From the NCBI GenBank assembly GCA_030825115.1, contig JAPJQL010000001.1, forward strand, positions 186,001 through 250,000: 64,000 nucleotides of DNA, written 5' to 3'. This document shows, piece by piece, positions 18,671-27,439 of this stretch. Made by a program: the position numbers and the translations under genes. The first letter of the stretch is position 1. Each line of letters begins with the position of its first letter. Source of the DNA: Lachnospiraceae bacterium. GTDB lineage: Bacteria; Bacillota; Clostridia; Lachnospirales; Lachnospiraceae. The notes beneath the pieces were generated by a model. That model did not search any database, was not told where the DNA came from, and saw only the letters and a program-made list of their open reading frames with translations.

Positions 18671-19486
18671 CTACATGATCTGGGGATTTTTCCGGTACAT
18701 CCGCGGAGAGATCCCCTTCTCTTTTTTAAACAGATCCCCAAAATAATTGCCGTCCGAGAACCCGCAGGCAAGAGCGATCTCCGTCACGGACAGCTCCGTC
18801 TCCAGCAAAAGCCTCGCCGCTTCTTTCAGCCTTACATGGTTCAGATACTCTTTATAGCCGATTCCGGTCACCCGCTTAAACTTCCGCGAAAAATAAGTGG
18901 GCGTCATATGAACCCGTTCTGCAACCTCATTTAGTGCCAGCGGCTCCGCAAAATGATGGTAGATGTAGCGCGCCGCCTCCTGGATCTCAGCCTCCGCGAC
19001 ATCTGTCGGCTCTACCTGGATACTCTCCCGTCCGCACCTTGCCAGAAACGCAAAAAGCTCGTTCAAATACCCCTTCTGCAAAAGATTAGAAAATCCGTCT
19101 CTCGTCTCCTGCTCCACCTGGATTTTCTGAAACAGATTCTCCAGATAAATCCTTCTTCCCGGATCTATGGACAGCTTCCCGCCGCAAAACATCTCTTCCC
19201 GGATCCTGCCCCCATACTCCTTCTCCATCTGCACCAGGTATTTTTCATGGAAGCTAAGCGCAATCCGCTCGCTTTCCTTCGCGATCCCATATCTGGTATG
19301 GTGGATGGTCATCGGGGCAATCAGCACCATGTCCCCCGCCTCCAGATGATACAGGGAATGGTCGATAAACACCCGGCAGCGCCCTGCCGCAAGATAGAAC
19401 AGTTCATAAAAATGGTGGTAATGTTCCGTCGCCATCTGAAAATCGACCGTCCTTCTTTTCCTCTCCACATAAATCTCGTCTTTCAT
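18671..19486 (-). CDS. AraC-family transcriptional regulator with cupin sensor
   Basis: A 271-residue regulator. The N-terminal cupin-type sensor (HYHHFYELFYLAAGRCRVF, then EAGDMVLIAPMTIHH) should bind a small ligand. The C-terminal double helix-turn-helix (about residues 170-270) contains RVHMTPTYFSRKFKRVTG and IALACGFSDGNYFGDLFKKE. I favour ATG 19486, which follows GAGGGCGGGAG; an alternative ATG at 19510 adds eight residues. It is divergent from the MATE pump gene, the likeliest target, with about 200 bases between them. Confidence 0.85.
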   Translation of the reverse strand: MKDEIYVERKRRTVDFQMATEHYHHFYELFYLAAGRCRVFIDHSLYHLEAGDMVLIAPMTIHHTRYGIAKESERIALSFHEKYLVQMEKEYGGRIREEMFCGGKLSIDPGRRIYLENLFQKIQVEQETRDGFSNLLQKGYLNELFAFLARCGRESIQVEPTDVAEAEIQEAARYIYHHFAEPLALNEVAERVHMTPTYFSRKFKRVTGIGYKEYLNHVRLKEAARLLLETELSVTEIALACGFSDGNYFGDLFKKEKGISPRMYRKNPQIM

Positions 19487-19692
19487 CGCTCCCGCCCTCT
19501 TTTTCGTCATCTGTACCGGTCCGTTCCGGCCGCCATCTCTCCTTATTGTATCACATCCCGCTTAATAGTGCAAAAAATCTGTATATGAATCTAAAAACGT
19601 CTTGTTTTTCGTAGTTTTCTCATGTTTTTTGTTGTATGATAACCATCAGCGGGCGACCGATATCCAGCCCGCGCAGTAAAGGAGAAAAAACA

Positions 19693-21084
19693 ATGGCAGA
19701 TCAGGCAGAATTATCAAAACAGGACGCACAATTCCGGGAATTTTCCCTCCACAGCAATATGTGGCGCGTCATTTTCCACGTGTGCGTCCCCCTTGCTCTC
19801 TACCAGAGCCTGACCCAAATCTTTAAGATATTTGACTCGATGATGGCGGCGCATATCAGCGCAAACTCGGTCTCTACGGTAGCGTACCTGTCCCAGATCA
19901 ACCTGATGCTGTCCGCCCTGGGAGGCGGTCTTGCGGTAGGCGCAAGCATCAAGATCAGCGAAGCTTATGGCGCGGGAGATTACCGGCTGGTAAAAGAACG
20001 GGTCAGTTCCCTTTTTGCCATGTGCGCGGTGCTGGGCCTTGCCATCCTGGTCATCCTGGTTCCGTTCACCCCCCAATTCCTCCGTCTGGCCAAGACACCG
20101 GAGGTCTTTATCGCAGAAGGGACCCAGTACTTCATCCTGGAATTATTCGGGATGGTTATCAGTTTCTTCAATAATATATACATCGCCATCGAACGGGCGC
20201 GCGGCAACTCCAAGCGGATTCTCTACCTGAATACGATCGTCATCCTGTTAAAGCTGGCGCTGACCGCCCTGTTCGTCTACGTGCTGCACAGCGGCATCAA
20301 TATGATATCCGTCGCCACTATCATCTCCCAGGCGGCTCTGCTGCTTGCCGCAGTGGTAAACTTAAACCAGAAAGGAAATGCCTTCGGCTTCTCCTTTTCC
20401 AGCATATCGATGAAAAAAACCGTGATCGGTCCCATGATTCACCTTTCTGTTCCGGTCATCATCGAAAAGATTGCATTTGCCTTCGGAAAAGTCGTCATCA
20501 ACTCGATGAGCACGATTTACAGCGCCTTGACCGTTGGGGCTCTCGGTATTTCCAACAATATCGGCGGATTTACGACCAATCCACAGAACGGGTTTCAGGA
20601 GGGCGGCTCCGCCATCATCAGCCAGAGCCTGGGCGCCGGAGAGCCGAAACGGGCGCTGGAAGCATTCAAATGCGTGATGATCATCAACATCGGAATCGGA
20701 GCTGTGCTGATGAGCCTCTCCCTGCTCTTCCTGAACCAGATCAGCGCCCTGTTTGCAGGCAGCGATGCGGAATTCGGTCAGATGATCGCCTCCATATACC
20801 GGATGGAAGCCCTGGGCGCGATTCCCCTCGGGATGAACGCGGCTGTGATGGCCCTGCTCTACGGCTTTGGAAAGACCAGGATCACCCTGCTCATCAACTT
20901 CAGCCGCGTATTTATCTTCCGCGTCCCTGTTTTGTGGTTTTTACAGCAGTTTACGGACCTGGGAAGCATCAGCGTCGGTATCGTTATGGCAGTCAGCAAC
21001 ATTTCGATCGGGGTGACCTCTGTGGTCATTGGGGTTTATGAAATCCGTAAGATATGCAGGGAGTATGGGATTTCGTTCTTCTAG
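19693..21084 (+). CDS. MATE-family efflux transporter
   Basis: A 463-residue integral membrane protein with about 12 predicted helices in the two-bundle MATE arrangement; LYQSLTQIFKIFDSMMAAHI in helix 1 and PQNGFQEGGSAIISQSLGAG at the start of the second half are family landmarks. It exports drugs or metabolites using a Na+ or H+ gradient; the substrate is unknown. The ATG at 19693 follows AAAGGAG. The 5' untranslated region holds a GC-rich hairpin (GCGGGC and GCCCGC arms at about 19648-19673). Divergent from an AraC regulator, convergent with the ABC cassette. Confidence 0.87.
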   Translation: MADQAELSKQDAQFREFSLHSNMWRVIFHVCVPLALYQSLTQIFKIFDSMMAAHISANSVSTVAYLSQINLMLSALGGGLAVGASIKISEAYGAGDYRLVKERVSSLFAMCAVLGLAILVILVPFTPQFLRLAKTPEVFIAEGTQYFILELFGMVISFFNNIYIAIERARGNSKRILYLNTIVILLKLALTALFVYVLHSGINMISVATIISQAALLLAAVVNLNQKGNAFGFSFSSISMKKTVIGPMIHLSVPVIIEKIAFAFGKVVINSMSTIYSALTVGALGISNNIGGFTTNPQNGFQEGGSAIISQSLGAGEPKRALEAFKCVMIINIGIGAVLMSLSLLFLNQISALFAGSDAEFGQMIASIYRMEALGAIPLGMNAAVMALLYGFGKTRITLLINFSRVFIFRVPVLWFLQQFTDLGSISVGIVMAVSNISIGVTSVVIGVYEIRKICREYGISFF

Positions 21085-21117
21085 AAATAACGGGCATAAC
21101 TTTACTTCTGCGGTTCG

Positions 21118-21160
21118 ATAAAACGCTCGGTATCTCCCCGTGCCATTGTGTGCGTTTTAT
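21118..21160. terminator. Possible bidirectional terminator between MATE and ABC genes
   Basis: Perfect arms ATAAAACGC (21118-21126) and GCGTTTTAT (21152-21160) enclose a loop of about 25 bases. It sits in the gap between convergent genes. The T-runs lie inside the arms, so strength is uncertain. Confidence 0.45.
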
Positions 21161-21208
21161 TGCCGCAGACAGGACTTAGTATCCAGTCAAACTCATCTAT
21201 TTTGTTAT

Positions 21209-21850
21209 TTAAGCAAATTCTTTATGTCGATATATTTTTACGGAAACAAAGTATGAGCCAACAAATATCACTAATGCAACTATGGTCGAAACTATCCCTA
21301 CAAGTGGGTGTTTTATGTTCATTTCTCCTGTCAGCGGAGTTAAAACGGCAGATACCAAGACCAACAATCCTACCGAAACAATCGCTGATAAAATCATGAT
21401 CAACTCATTTTTCTCTGTACCTGTTTTTAGCATAAGCGGATACATGATTCCTGTCGTAGTTGCTGAAAGCGTTAAACCAAACTCATAACCGTAAATTATA
21501 GCTTGAATATTTAAAAATCCACTTGTAGCAAAGACGGAAATTGCTGTAATGCTACCCATCACTATACCAAGCAAAAACAGTATTACAAACGAGATGTATT
21601 TTGCTTTTATTATCTCGTTATATTTTACAGGTAAGGTAAATTCAAACTTATTCCATTTCGATACTACATCAGCATGAAGTGAAGTACCTGCATTCACGAT
21701 AAAGATAAACAGCTGCATAGCTATAATCATCTGGATAAACGCGCTGTGTTTCACAAAGAAAGATACAACAGACAAAAACAATGCAATAATAAAAGATATT
21801 TTTATATTGTTTTCCATTGAATAAAAGTTATTGCGAATCAGCCCTTTCAT
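21209..21850 (-). CDS. ABC-2 type transporter permease (PmtB-like)
   Basis: A 213-residue membrane protein with about six hydrophobic helices, of the short ABC-2 permease type found with YtrA-class GntR regulators (as in the staphylococcal Pmt peptide exporter). The cytoplasmic loop after helix 2 contains SKWNKFEFTLPVKYNEIIKAKY, a pattern common in these permeases. Its ATG overlaps the TAA of the ATPase gene by one base (TAATG), showing translational coupling. The region is AT-rich compared with its neighbours. The exporter's substrate is not known; a peptide or membrane-active toxin is plausible by family. Confidence 0.85.
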   Translation of the reverse strand: MKGLIRNNFYSMENNIKISFIIALFLSVVSFFVKHSAFIQMIIAMQLFIFIVNAGTSLHADVVSKWNKFEFTLPVKYNEIIKAKYISFVILFLLGIVMGSITAISVFATSGFLNIQAIIYGYEFGLTLSATTTGIMYPLMLKTGTEKNELIMILSAIVSVGLLVLVSAVLTPLTGEMNIKHPLVGIVSTIVALVIFVGSYFVSVKIYRHKEFA

Positions 21851-22707
21851 TAGTTTTCTCCTTTCACATAGAGTAGCATAATTTCATCTATTGTAGCAGG
21901 GATAACCATTGCCTTCGAATATTTCTTAGCTGCCTTTGCTCTGTTAGCGACCAATACCTGCCACTCATAATCCTGCTTGCGATATGCTACAATATCTTTT
22001 TTGTCAATAGCGTCAAACTGAGCTGCCCCACATTTGATAATTCCATAACGCTCCAATAATTCGTCTTTAGCCTCACAAAAGATTATCTTTCCTGCATGGA
22101 TAAAAACAATATAATCAGCAACTTTTTCCAAATCACTTGTGATGTGGGAAGATACTAAGATAGAATGTTCTTCGTCCTGCACAAATTCTAAAAACATATC
22201 TAAAATGTCATCCCTTGCTATCGGATCAAGACCGCTGGTGGCTTCATCCAAAATCAGCAAATAAGGGTGGTGTGCAAACGCCACCGCAATAGAAAGCTTC
22301 ATTTTCATTCCCTTAGAAAAAGTTTTAATCTTTTTTACAGTCGGAATGTTCAACTGGCTTAACAACTTCTTGAAATAAGGTTGATCCCATGAGGAATAAA
22401 TGTCGCACAATACCTTACTTAACCTCATAGGTGTTAATTCTTCTGAAAAATTACTTCCATCAAAAACAACACCGATTTTTTCTTTTACAGTACAGTCAAA
22501 ATCCTCTATATCGTGACCTAAAATCGTGATTTTTCCACTATCCTTTTTTATAAGACCTAAAATAGAATTGATAGTTGTACTTTTCCCCGCACCGTTTTCG
22601 CCGATTAATCCCACAATACTTCCAGATGGTATGCTGAAAGAAATATTATCCAGTGTAAAATTGCTATATTGCTTTGTTAATCCTGTAATCGTTAATGCTG
22701 CATTCAT
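21850..22707 (-). CDS. ABC transporter ATP-binding protein (PmtA-like)
   Basis: A 285-residue single-domain ATPase for the adjacent permease. Walker A is GENGAGKSTT near residue 36, the signature region is KTFSKGMKMKLSIA near 133 (F-S-K-G-M form common in YtrB/PmtA-type exporters), Walker B is LLILDEATSGLD, and the switch His is in SSHITSD. ATG 22707 is preceded by GAGGAGG and lies two bases after the regulator's stop. The order regulator-ATPase-permease matches YtrA-controlled export operons. Confidence 0.9.
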   Translation of the reverse strand: MNAALTITGLTKQYSNFTLDNISFSIPSGSIVGLIGENGAGKSTTINSILGLIKKDSGKITILGHDIEDFDCTVKEKIGVVFDGSNFSEELTPMRLSKVLCDIYSSWDQPYFKKLLSQLNIPTVKKIKTFSKGMKMKLSIAVAFAHHPYLLILDEATSGLDPIARDDILDMFLEFVQDEEHSILVSSHITSDLEKVADYIVFIHAGKIIFCEAKDELLERYGIIKCGAAQFDAIDKKDIVAYRKQDYEWQVLVANRAKAAKKYSKAMVIPATIDEIMLLYVKGEN

Positions 22708-22709
22708 CC

Positions 22710-23084
22710 TCAATCCTCCTCATACAACAGTGACAAAAGTCCGATTAATTTATCTAATTTTATTCCACTTGACCGTGCAATCTCGATTGCTTTATTGAAA
22801 TGTTCTTCAATCTTTTTTTGCTGTTCTTCCAAATAGAAATCTTGATTTTGTGCCGATACAAAACAACCTTTTCCAGCCGTGGTTTCAATAAATCCATCCG
22901 TTTGCAGTTTATCGTATGCTTTCTGTACTGTTAAAACACTGATATGAAGTGATTTAGCCATTGAACGTATAGACGGAATTGCTTCGCCAGCTCGTAATTC
23001 ACCACTCATTATCGATGCTTTTATTTGGTCTGATATTTGCTCATATATAGGTTTGTTTGCATGGTTGTTAATGAATAGTTCCAA
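22710..23084 (-). CDS. GntR-family (YtrA-type) transcriptional regulator
   Basis: A 124-residue regulator: an N-terminal winged helix-turn-helix (PIYEQISDQIKASIMSGEL, then SIRSMAKSLHISVLTVQKAY) and a short helical C-terminus of the YtrA kind without a large ligand domain. Start is TTG 23084, 7 bases after AGGAGG; this removes an unlikely hydrophobic extension. It likely represses its own operon through the dyad just downstream of the -10 at 23105-23129, and is released by an envelope or antimicrobial signal, as is known for the family. Confidence 0.88.
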   Translation of the reverse strand: MELFINNHANKPIYEQISDQIKASIMSGELRAGEAIPSIRSMAKSLHISVLTVQKAYDKLQTDGFIETTAGKGCFVSAQNQDFYLEEQQKKIEEHFNKAIEIARSSGIKLDKLIGLLSLLYEED

Positions 23085-23104
23085 ACTTTTCCCTCCTGTT
23101 CTAT

Positions 23105-23155
23105 ACTGTATCACTAATACAAGTACAGTGTATAACACAACATAACAGATGTCAA
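23105..23155 (-). promoter_or_regulatory. Promoter and dyad operator of the GntR-ABC operon
   Basis: On the minus strand TTGACA (23155-23150), a 17-bp spacer and TACACT (23132-23127) form a good promoter. An inverted repeat ACTGTA (23129-23124) and TACAGT (23110-23105) starts within the -10 and covers the start site. A GntR dimer bound here would block transcription. Confidence 0.65.
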
Positions 23156-23162
23156 GAAAAAC

Positions 23163-23198
23163 AAAAAAAAAGAACAGACTTAAAAAAATCTGCTCTTC
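23163..23198 (-). terminator. Terminator after purA
   Basis: On the minus strand arms AGAGCAGA (23196-23189) and TCTGTTCT (23178-23171) form an 8-bp stem (one G-U pair) followed by nine T. It lies about 20 bases after the purA stop. Confidence 0.8.
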
Positions 23199-23217
23199 TT
23201 CCTATATCTAATAACCG

Positions 23218-24507
23218 CTAAGCCCGCACGATCATCGCTTCCCGCTCAGCGCCGGTCCCGATAAACTTCACCGGAATCCCGATATATTCTTCGATAAACC
23301 GGATATACGCCTTCGCATTCTCCGGAAGTTCTTCAAACGTCTCACAGGAATCCATATTTCCAAAATTACCGTCGAACTCCTTGTAAACCGGCTTAGCCGA
23401 CGCCAAAAATTCCAGATTTGTGGAAAAATCTTCTGTGACCGTCCCGTTGCAGTCGTATGCGACACATACCTGGATCTTGTCAAACTTGCCAATCGTATCC
23501 AGATGGTTGACCGACAGAGCCGTCAGACCGTTGACCCGCTTTGCATATTTCAGCGTCACCAGATCAAGCCAGCCGCACCGTCTCGGTCTTCCGGTCGTCG
23601 TCCCGTACTCATGCCCCAGCTCCCGGATCTTGTCTCCGGTTGCGTCCAGCAGTTCGGTCACATACGGACCTTCTCCAACTCTGCTGGAGTAAGCCTTGAT
23701 CACGCCGTACACCTCGCCGATATCCGTCGCGCTCAGTCCCGTACCGGTGATAATGCCGCCAATCGTCGGATTCGACGAGGTGACAAACGGGTACGAGCCA
23801 AAATCAATATCCAGAAGGGTAGCCTGGGCTCCTTCCACGATCACCTTCTTATCCTGTTCCAGCGCCTTGTGCAGATAAGTCACAACGTCACATACATAAG
23901 GCTTTAACATCTCTGCAAACGCAACATACTCCCGGCAGATCTTCTCCCCGTCCAAAACCTGGTCGATCATCTCATCCTCCGGGCTGTAAAACTTCAGCAG
24001 TGCCTTTCTTGATGCTACAAGCTCCTCTACCTTCTGCTTAAAAGACGCAGAATAGAGGTCCTCCACCCGAAGACCGCACCGCTCATATTTATCACAGTAG
24101 GCCGGACCGATCCCTTTACCGGTAGTTCCAATCTTTGACTCCCTTGCCTTTTCAAGCGCCAGGTCCAGCATACTGTGGTAGGGCAGGATGACATGGGCTT
24201 TATCACTGATTTTCAGATGATGCTCCACGTCATAGCCATGCGCCTTCAAATTCTCAATCTCTTCCCTTAAAACTTCGGGGTTTAACACAACGCCGTTTCC
24301 AATTACGCCAATGGTATGCCCGGATAAAATACCCGATGGAATCAGATGCATCGCATATTTCACGCCATTCACCCGGATCGTATGACCTGCGTTATCTCCA
24401 CCCGTAGCCCTCACTGCAATGTCTGCATCGGCTGCGAGGTAATCAATGACCTTCCCTTTTCCTTCATCTCCGTAAAAACAACCTAAAACCACATCTACCT
24501 TTGACAT
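23218..24507 (-). CDS. purA: Adenylosuccinate synthetase
   Basis: A 429-residue cytosolic enzyme that joins IMP and aspartate using GTP, the first step from IMP to AMP. The N-terminal P-loop reads GDEGKGK at residues about 13-19 with the catalytic Asp, and GGDNAGHT supplies the catalytic His near 42. The stretch before the P-loop (VVLGCFYGDEGKGK) departs from the usual GTQWGDEGKGK, so this belongs to a divergent branch, but the catalytic residues are kept. The basic region near residue 300 (GTTTGRPRRCGWLD) is present. ATG 24507 follows GAAGGAGAG. Last gene in the purC-purB-purA run. Confidence 0.95.
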   Translation of the reverse strand: MSKVDVVLGCFYGDEGKGKVIDYLAADADIAVRATGGDNAGHTIRVNGVKYAMHLIPSGILSGHTIGVIGNGVVLNPEVLREEIENLKAHGYDVEHHLKISDKAHVILPYHSMLDLALEKARESKIGTTGKGIGPAYCDKYERCGLRVEDLYSASFKQKVEELVASRKALLKFYSPEDEMIDQVLDGEKICREYVAFAEMLKPYVCDVVTYLHKALEQDKKVIVEGAQATLLDIDFGSYPFVTSSNPTIGGIITGTGLSATDIGEVYGVIKAYSSRVGEGPYVTELLDATGDKIRELGHEYGTTTGRPRRCGWLDLVTLKYAKRVNGLTALSVNHLDTIGKFDKIQVCVAYDCNGTVTEDFSTNLEFLASAKPVYKEFDGNFGNMDSCETFEELPENAKAYIRFIEEYIGIPVKFIGTGAEREAMIVRA

Positions 24508-24624
24508 AATCTCTCCTTCGTCAAACAGATACCTGTTTTTTGCAACAACATACAGTATATAGGATATGCTTTTTAAAATCAATAAAAAAATGAAAAAGAA
24601 AAGGAAAAATATGATCCCGGTGTT

Positions 24625-26055
24625 TTACACCGTAATCTCCGCAGTCATGCCCAGGATTTCTTTATTTGCCTCCAGGATCGGGTTCACCACCTCGCCCAGG
24701 AATTCATCCACCTGCTGCGGGGCGCGTCCCACATACTTAGACGGCTCCATGCAGGACTGTAACTCTTCCAGGCTCAGTCCAAACGCCGGGTCGGCAGCGA
24801 TCAGCTCCAGCAGGTTGTTGTCAAGGCCTTTCTCCTTCACGTTCCTTCCCGCCTCCATCGAAAGAGTACGGATACGCTCGTGGAGTTCCTGACGGTCGCC
24901 GCCAGCCTTCACCGCATCCATCATGATGTTCTCGGTCGCCATAAACGGAAGCTCCGCCATGAAATGTTTCTCGATCACCTTCGGATACACCACCAGACCG
25001 TCCACCACGTTCAGGTACAAGTCCAGGATGCCGTCAACGGCGAGGAAGCCCTCCGGGATGCTCAGCCTCTTGTTGGCAGAGTCGTCCAGCGTTCTCTCAA
25101 ACCACTGGGTGGAAGCCACCAACATCGGGTTCATCACATCGCTCATCACATAATTGGAAAGAGATGCGATCCGCTCGCTGCGCATCGGATTCCGCTTATA
25201 TGCCATTGCCGATGAGCCGATCTGGTTCTTCTCAAACGGCTCCTCCACCTCTTTCAGATGCTGGAGCAGACGGATATCATTGGAAAACTTGTGGGCGCTC
25301 TGTGCGATCCCCGCCAGCACATTCAGCACGCGGGTGTCAATCTTGCGGGAATAGGTCTGGCCCGAAACCGGATAACAGCTGTCATATCCCATCTTTTCAG
25401 CAATCATCTGGTCTGCCTTACGGCAAAGCTCATGATTTCCCTCAAACAGCTCCAGAAAGCTTGCCTGCGTTCCCGTGGTCCCCTTAGAGCCAAGCAGCTT
25501 CATGGAATCCAGCACATGGTCCAGGTCTTCCAGGTCGAGGCACAGCTCCTGCAGCCACAAGGTCGCCCGCTTGCCCACCGTCGTCGGCTGGGCCGGCTGA
25601 AAATGGGTAAATGCCAGAGTCGGCTGGTTCTTAAACGCATCGGCAAACTTTGCCAGTTCCGCCATCACGTTGATCAGTTTTTTCCTCACCAGCCTGAGTC
25701 CCTCTGTCATAATGATAATATCGGTATTGTCACCTACATAACAGGAAGTCGCGCCCAGATGGATGATCCCCTTCGCCGCCGGACACTGCTCGCCGTAGGC
25801 ATATACATGGGACATCACATCGTGACGGACCAGTTTTTCTCTCTCTCTGGCCACATCATAATTAATGTCCTCTGCATGGGCTTTCAGTTCATCAATCTGC
25901 TCCTGCGTAATCGGAAGCCCCAGCTCCTTCTCAGTCTCTGCCAGTGCAATCCACAGCTTTCTCCATGTGCGAAACTTCTTGTCAGGGGAAAAGATATACT
26001 GCATCTCTTTGCTGGCATAACGTTCGGATAAAGGGCTTTGGTATTTGTCGTACAT
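24625..26055 (-). CDS. purB: Adenylosuccinate lyase
   Basis: A 476-residue member of the fumarase/aspartase superfamily that splits adenylosuccinate to AMP and SAICAR to AICAR. It has GATSCYVGDNTD near residue 110, KGTTGTQASF near 205 and the superfamily signature SSAMAYKRNPMRSE near 285, which carries the catalytic serine loop. ATG 26055 has GGAG six bases upstream; an upstream TTG is less likely. A short hairpin with arms CGGTGT and ACACCG overlaps the stop codon and is followed some bases later by TTTTT, which may give partial termination before purA. Grouped with purC and purA. Confidence 0.96.
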   Translation of the reverse strand: MYDKYQSPLSERYASKEMQYIFSPDKKFRTWRKLWIALAETEKELGLPITQEQIDELKAHAEDINYDVAREREKLVRHDVMSHVYAYGEQCPAAKGIIHLGATSCYVGDNTDIIIMTEGLRLVRKKLINVMAELAKFADAFKNQPTLAFTHFQPAQPTTVGKRATLWLQELCLDLEDLDHVLDSMKLLGSKGTTGTQASFLELFEGNHELCRKADQMIAEKMGYDSCYPVSGQTYSRKIDTRVLNVLAGIAQSAHKFSNDIRLLQHLKEVEEPFEKNQIGSSAMAYKRNPMRSERIASLSNYVMSDVMNPMLVASTQWFERTLDDSANKRLSIPEGFLAVDGILDLYLNVVDGLVVYPKVIEKHFMAELPFMATENIMMDAVKAGGDRQELHERIRTLSMEAGRNVKEKGLDNNLLELIAADPAFGLSLEELQSCMEPSKYVGRAPQQVDEFLGEVVNPILEANKEILGMTAEITV

Positions 26056-26119
26056 GGTTATCTCCAATCTGGTTTATTTTCTAAATTTCCTGCGGACCTT
26101 CTATATAAATAGGAATTCC

Positions 26120-26830
26120 TTACTGGATGCCCAGGCGGCGGAATACCTCGTTATATGCGTCCTCTACGTTCCCCATATCTCTGCGGAAACGGTCTTTGTC
26201 AAGCTTCTCGTGGGTTTCCTTATCCCACAGGCGGCAGGTATCCGGGGATACCTCGTCAGCCAGGATGATGGTACCGTCGGACAGACGGCCAAACTCGATC
26301 TTAAAATCGATCAGGTCAATGCCAAGGCTTCCAAAATACTCCTGCATAACTTCATTCACCGTAAATGCGTATCTGGTGATGGTGTCGATCTCCTCCTGGG
26401 TAGCGAGCTCTAAAGCCAGCGCATAGTAGCTGTTGATGAATGGATCATGGAGCGCATCGTCCTTGTAGCTGAACTCCAGGGTCGGACAGGCCAGCTTTAC
26501 GCCCTCTTCCATCCCCAGTTTCTTTGCAAAACTTCCGGCAGAGTAGTTGCGGATGATAACCTCCAGCGGAACGATGGTAACTTTCTTGACAGCAGTCTCC
26601 CTGTCATTCAGCTCCTCAACCAGATGGGTCGGCACGCCTTTTGCCTCCAAAAGTTTAAAGATATGGTTGGTCATGCGGTTATTGATCGCGCCTTTCCCAA
26701 CGATAGTCCCCTTCTTCGTACCGTCAAATGCGGTCGCGTCATCCTTGTATGAAACGATTAAAACTTCCGGGTCCTCCGTAGTAAAAACTTTTTTCGCTTT
26801 GCCTTCGTACAGTAATTCTTTTTTCTCCAT
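26120..26830 (-). CDS. purC: Phosphoribosylaminoimidazole-succinocarboxamide synthase
   Basis: A 236-residue ATP-dependent ligase that adds aspartate to CAIR to form SAICAR, two steps before IMP. The N-terminus LLYEGKAKKVFTTEDPEVL, the motif VPLEVIIRNYSAGSF near residue 90 and DFKIEFGR near 178 are characteristic. Length is normal. ATG 26830 lies five bases after AGGTGG; a GTG three codons upstream is possible. It leads the purC-purB-purA run; no purine-box operator or riboswitch was recognised in the 117 bases upstream. Confidence 0.95.
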   Translation of the reverse strand: MEKKELLYEGKAKKVFTTEDPEVLIVSYKDDATAFDGTKKGTIVGKGAINNRMTNHIFKLLEAKGVPTHLVEELNDRETAVKKVTIVPLEVIIRNYSAGSFAKKLGMEEGVKLACPTLEFSYKDDALHDPFINSYYALALELATQEEIDTITRYAFTVNEVMQEYFGSLGIDLIDFKIEFGRLSDGTIILADEVSPDTCRLWDKETHEKLDKDRFRRDMGNVEDAYNEVFRRLGIQ

Positions 26831-26947
26831 GGTATCCACCTGTCCTTTTTGAATAATTTATAAGTTGTAGATATAAAAGAATGCTAGTTCAGAAGAAATT
26901 ATAATACAGCATATAGGGAAAAGCAATAGCTTCTTTTATTAGATTAA

Positions 26948-27250
26948 CTAATGACTTTTTATCTCTTCTCTGGAGTGGTAGACCCTCACCTCCCCGTCCT
27001 CAAGACGAAACTGGATGCCAAAGACCTCATAAAGCCCTTCCCTGTCCTCCTCTTCCGGGATAAACCAGTCCACAGTCCGGTCTTCTTCCCGCCTGGCCAC
27101 AATAATCCCCGGAATGCGGTCCGAAAGCAGCTGCCCCGCCGCGGCCGTACATTCTAAGATCAGAACCGCTGCCAGGCATCGCCTCAGGGTCCTGTTCCCG
27201 TCGCGGCCGGCCAGCCTCCGCCTCCATCTGCACCGCGGACGATATGCCAT
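26948..27250 (-). CDS. Small hypothetical protein with one hydrophobic segment
   Basis: A 100-residue protein of unknown function. A strongly basic N-terminus (about residues 1-25, rich in Arg) is followed by one hydrophobic stretch (CLAAVLILECTAAAGQLL, about 26-43) that could be a membrane anchor, then an acidic soluble part (about 60-100). Positive-inside logic puts the acidic tail outside. ATG 27250 follows a strong GGGGGAGGGGA region, which supports it being a real gene. It is divergent from the phosphoribosyltransferase-like gene. No family recognised. Confidence 0.6.
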   Translation of the reverse strand: MAYRPRCRWRRRLAGRDGNRTLRRCLAAVLILECTAAAGQLLSDRIPGIIVARREEDRTVDWFIPEEEDREGLYEVFGIQFRLEDGEVRVYHSREEIKSH

Positions 27251-27439
27251 ATCCCCTCCCCCTTCCAACACTTCGCCAACGCTCTTATTGCCTCTGATTC
27301 CATCAGTATAACATAATCCGCCCCACCCACACAATATTTTTCCACACAACTTAGCTTCCGCTATAGACTTCTCTGTCAAAACGCGGTAAAGTTAGAATAA
27401 ACACGAAAGATTATTTCATAATTGGAGGAGGTTTCTATC

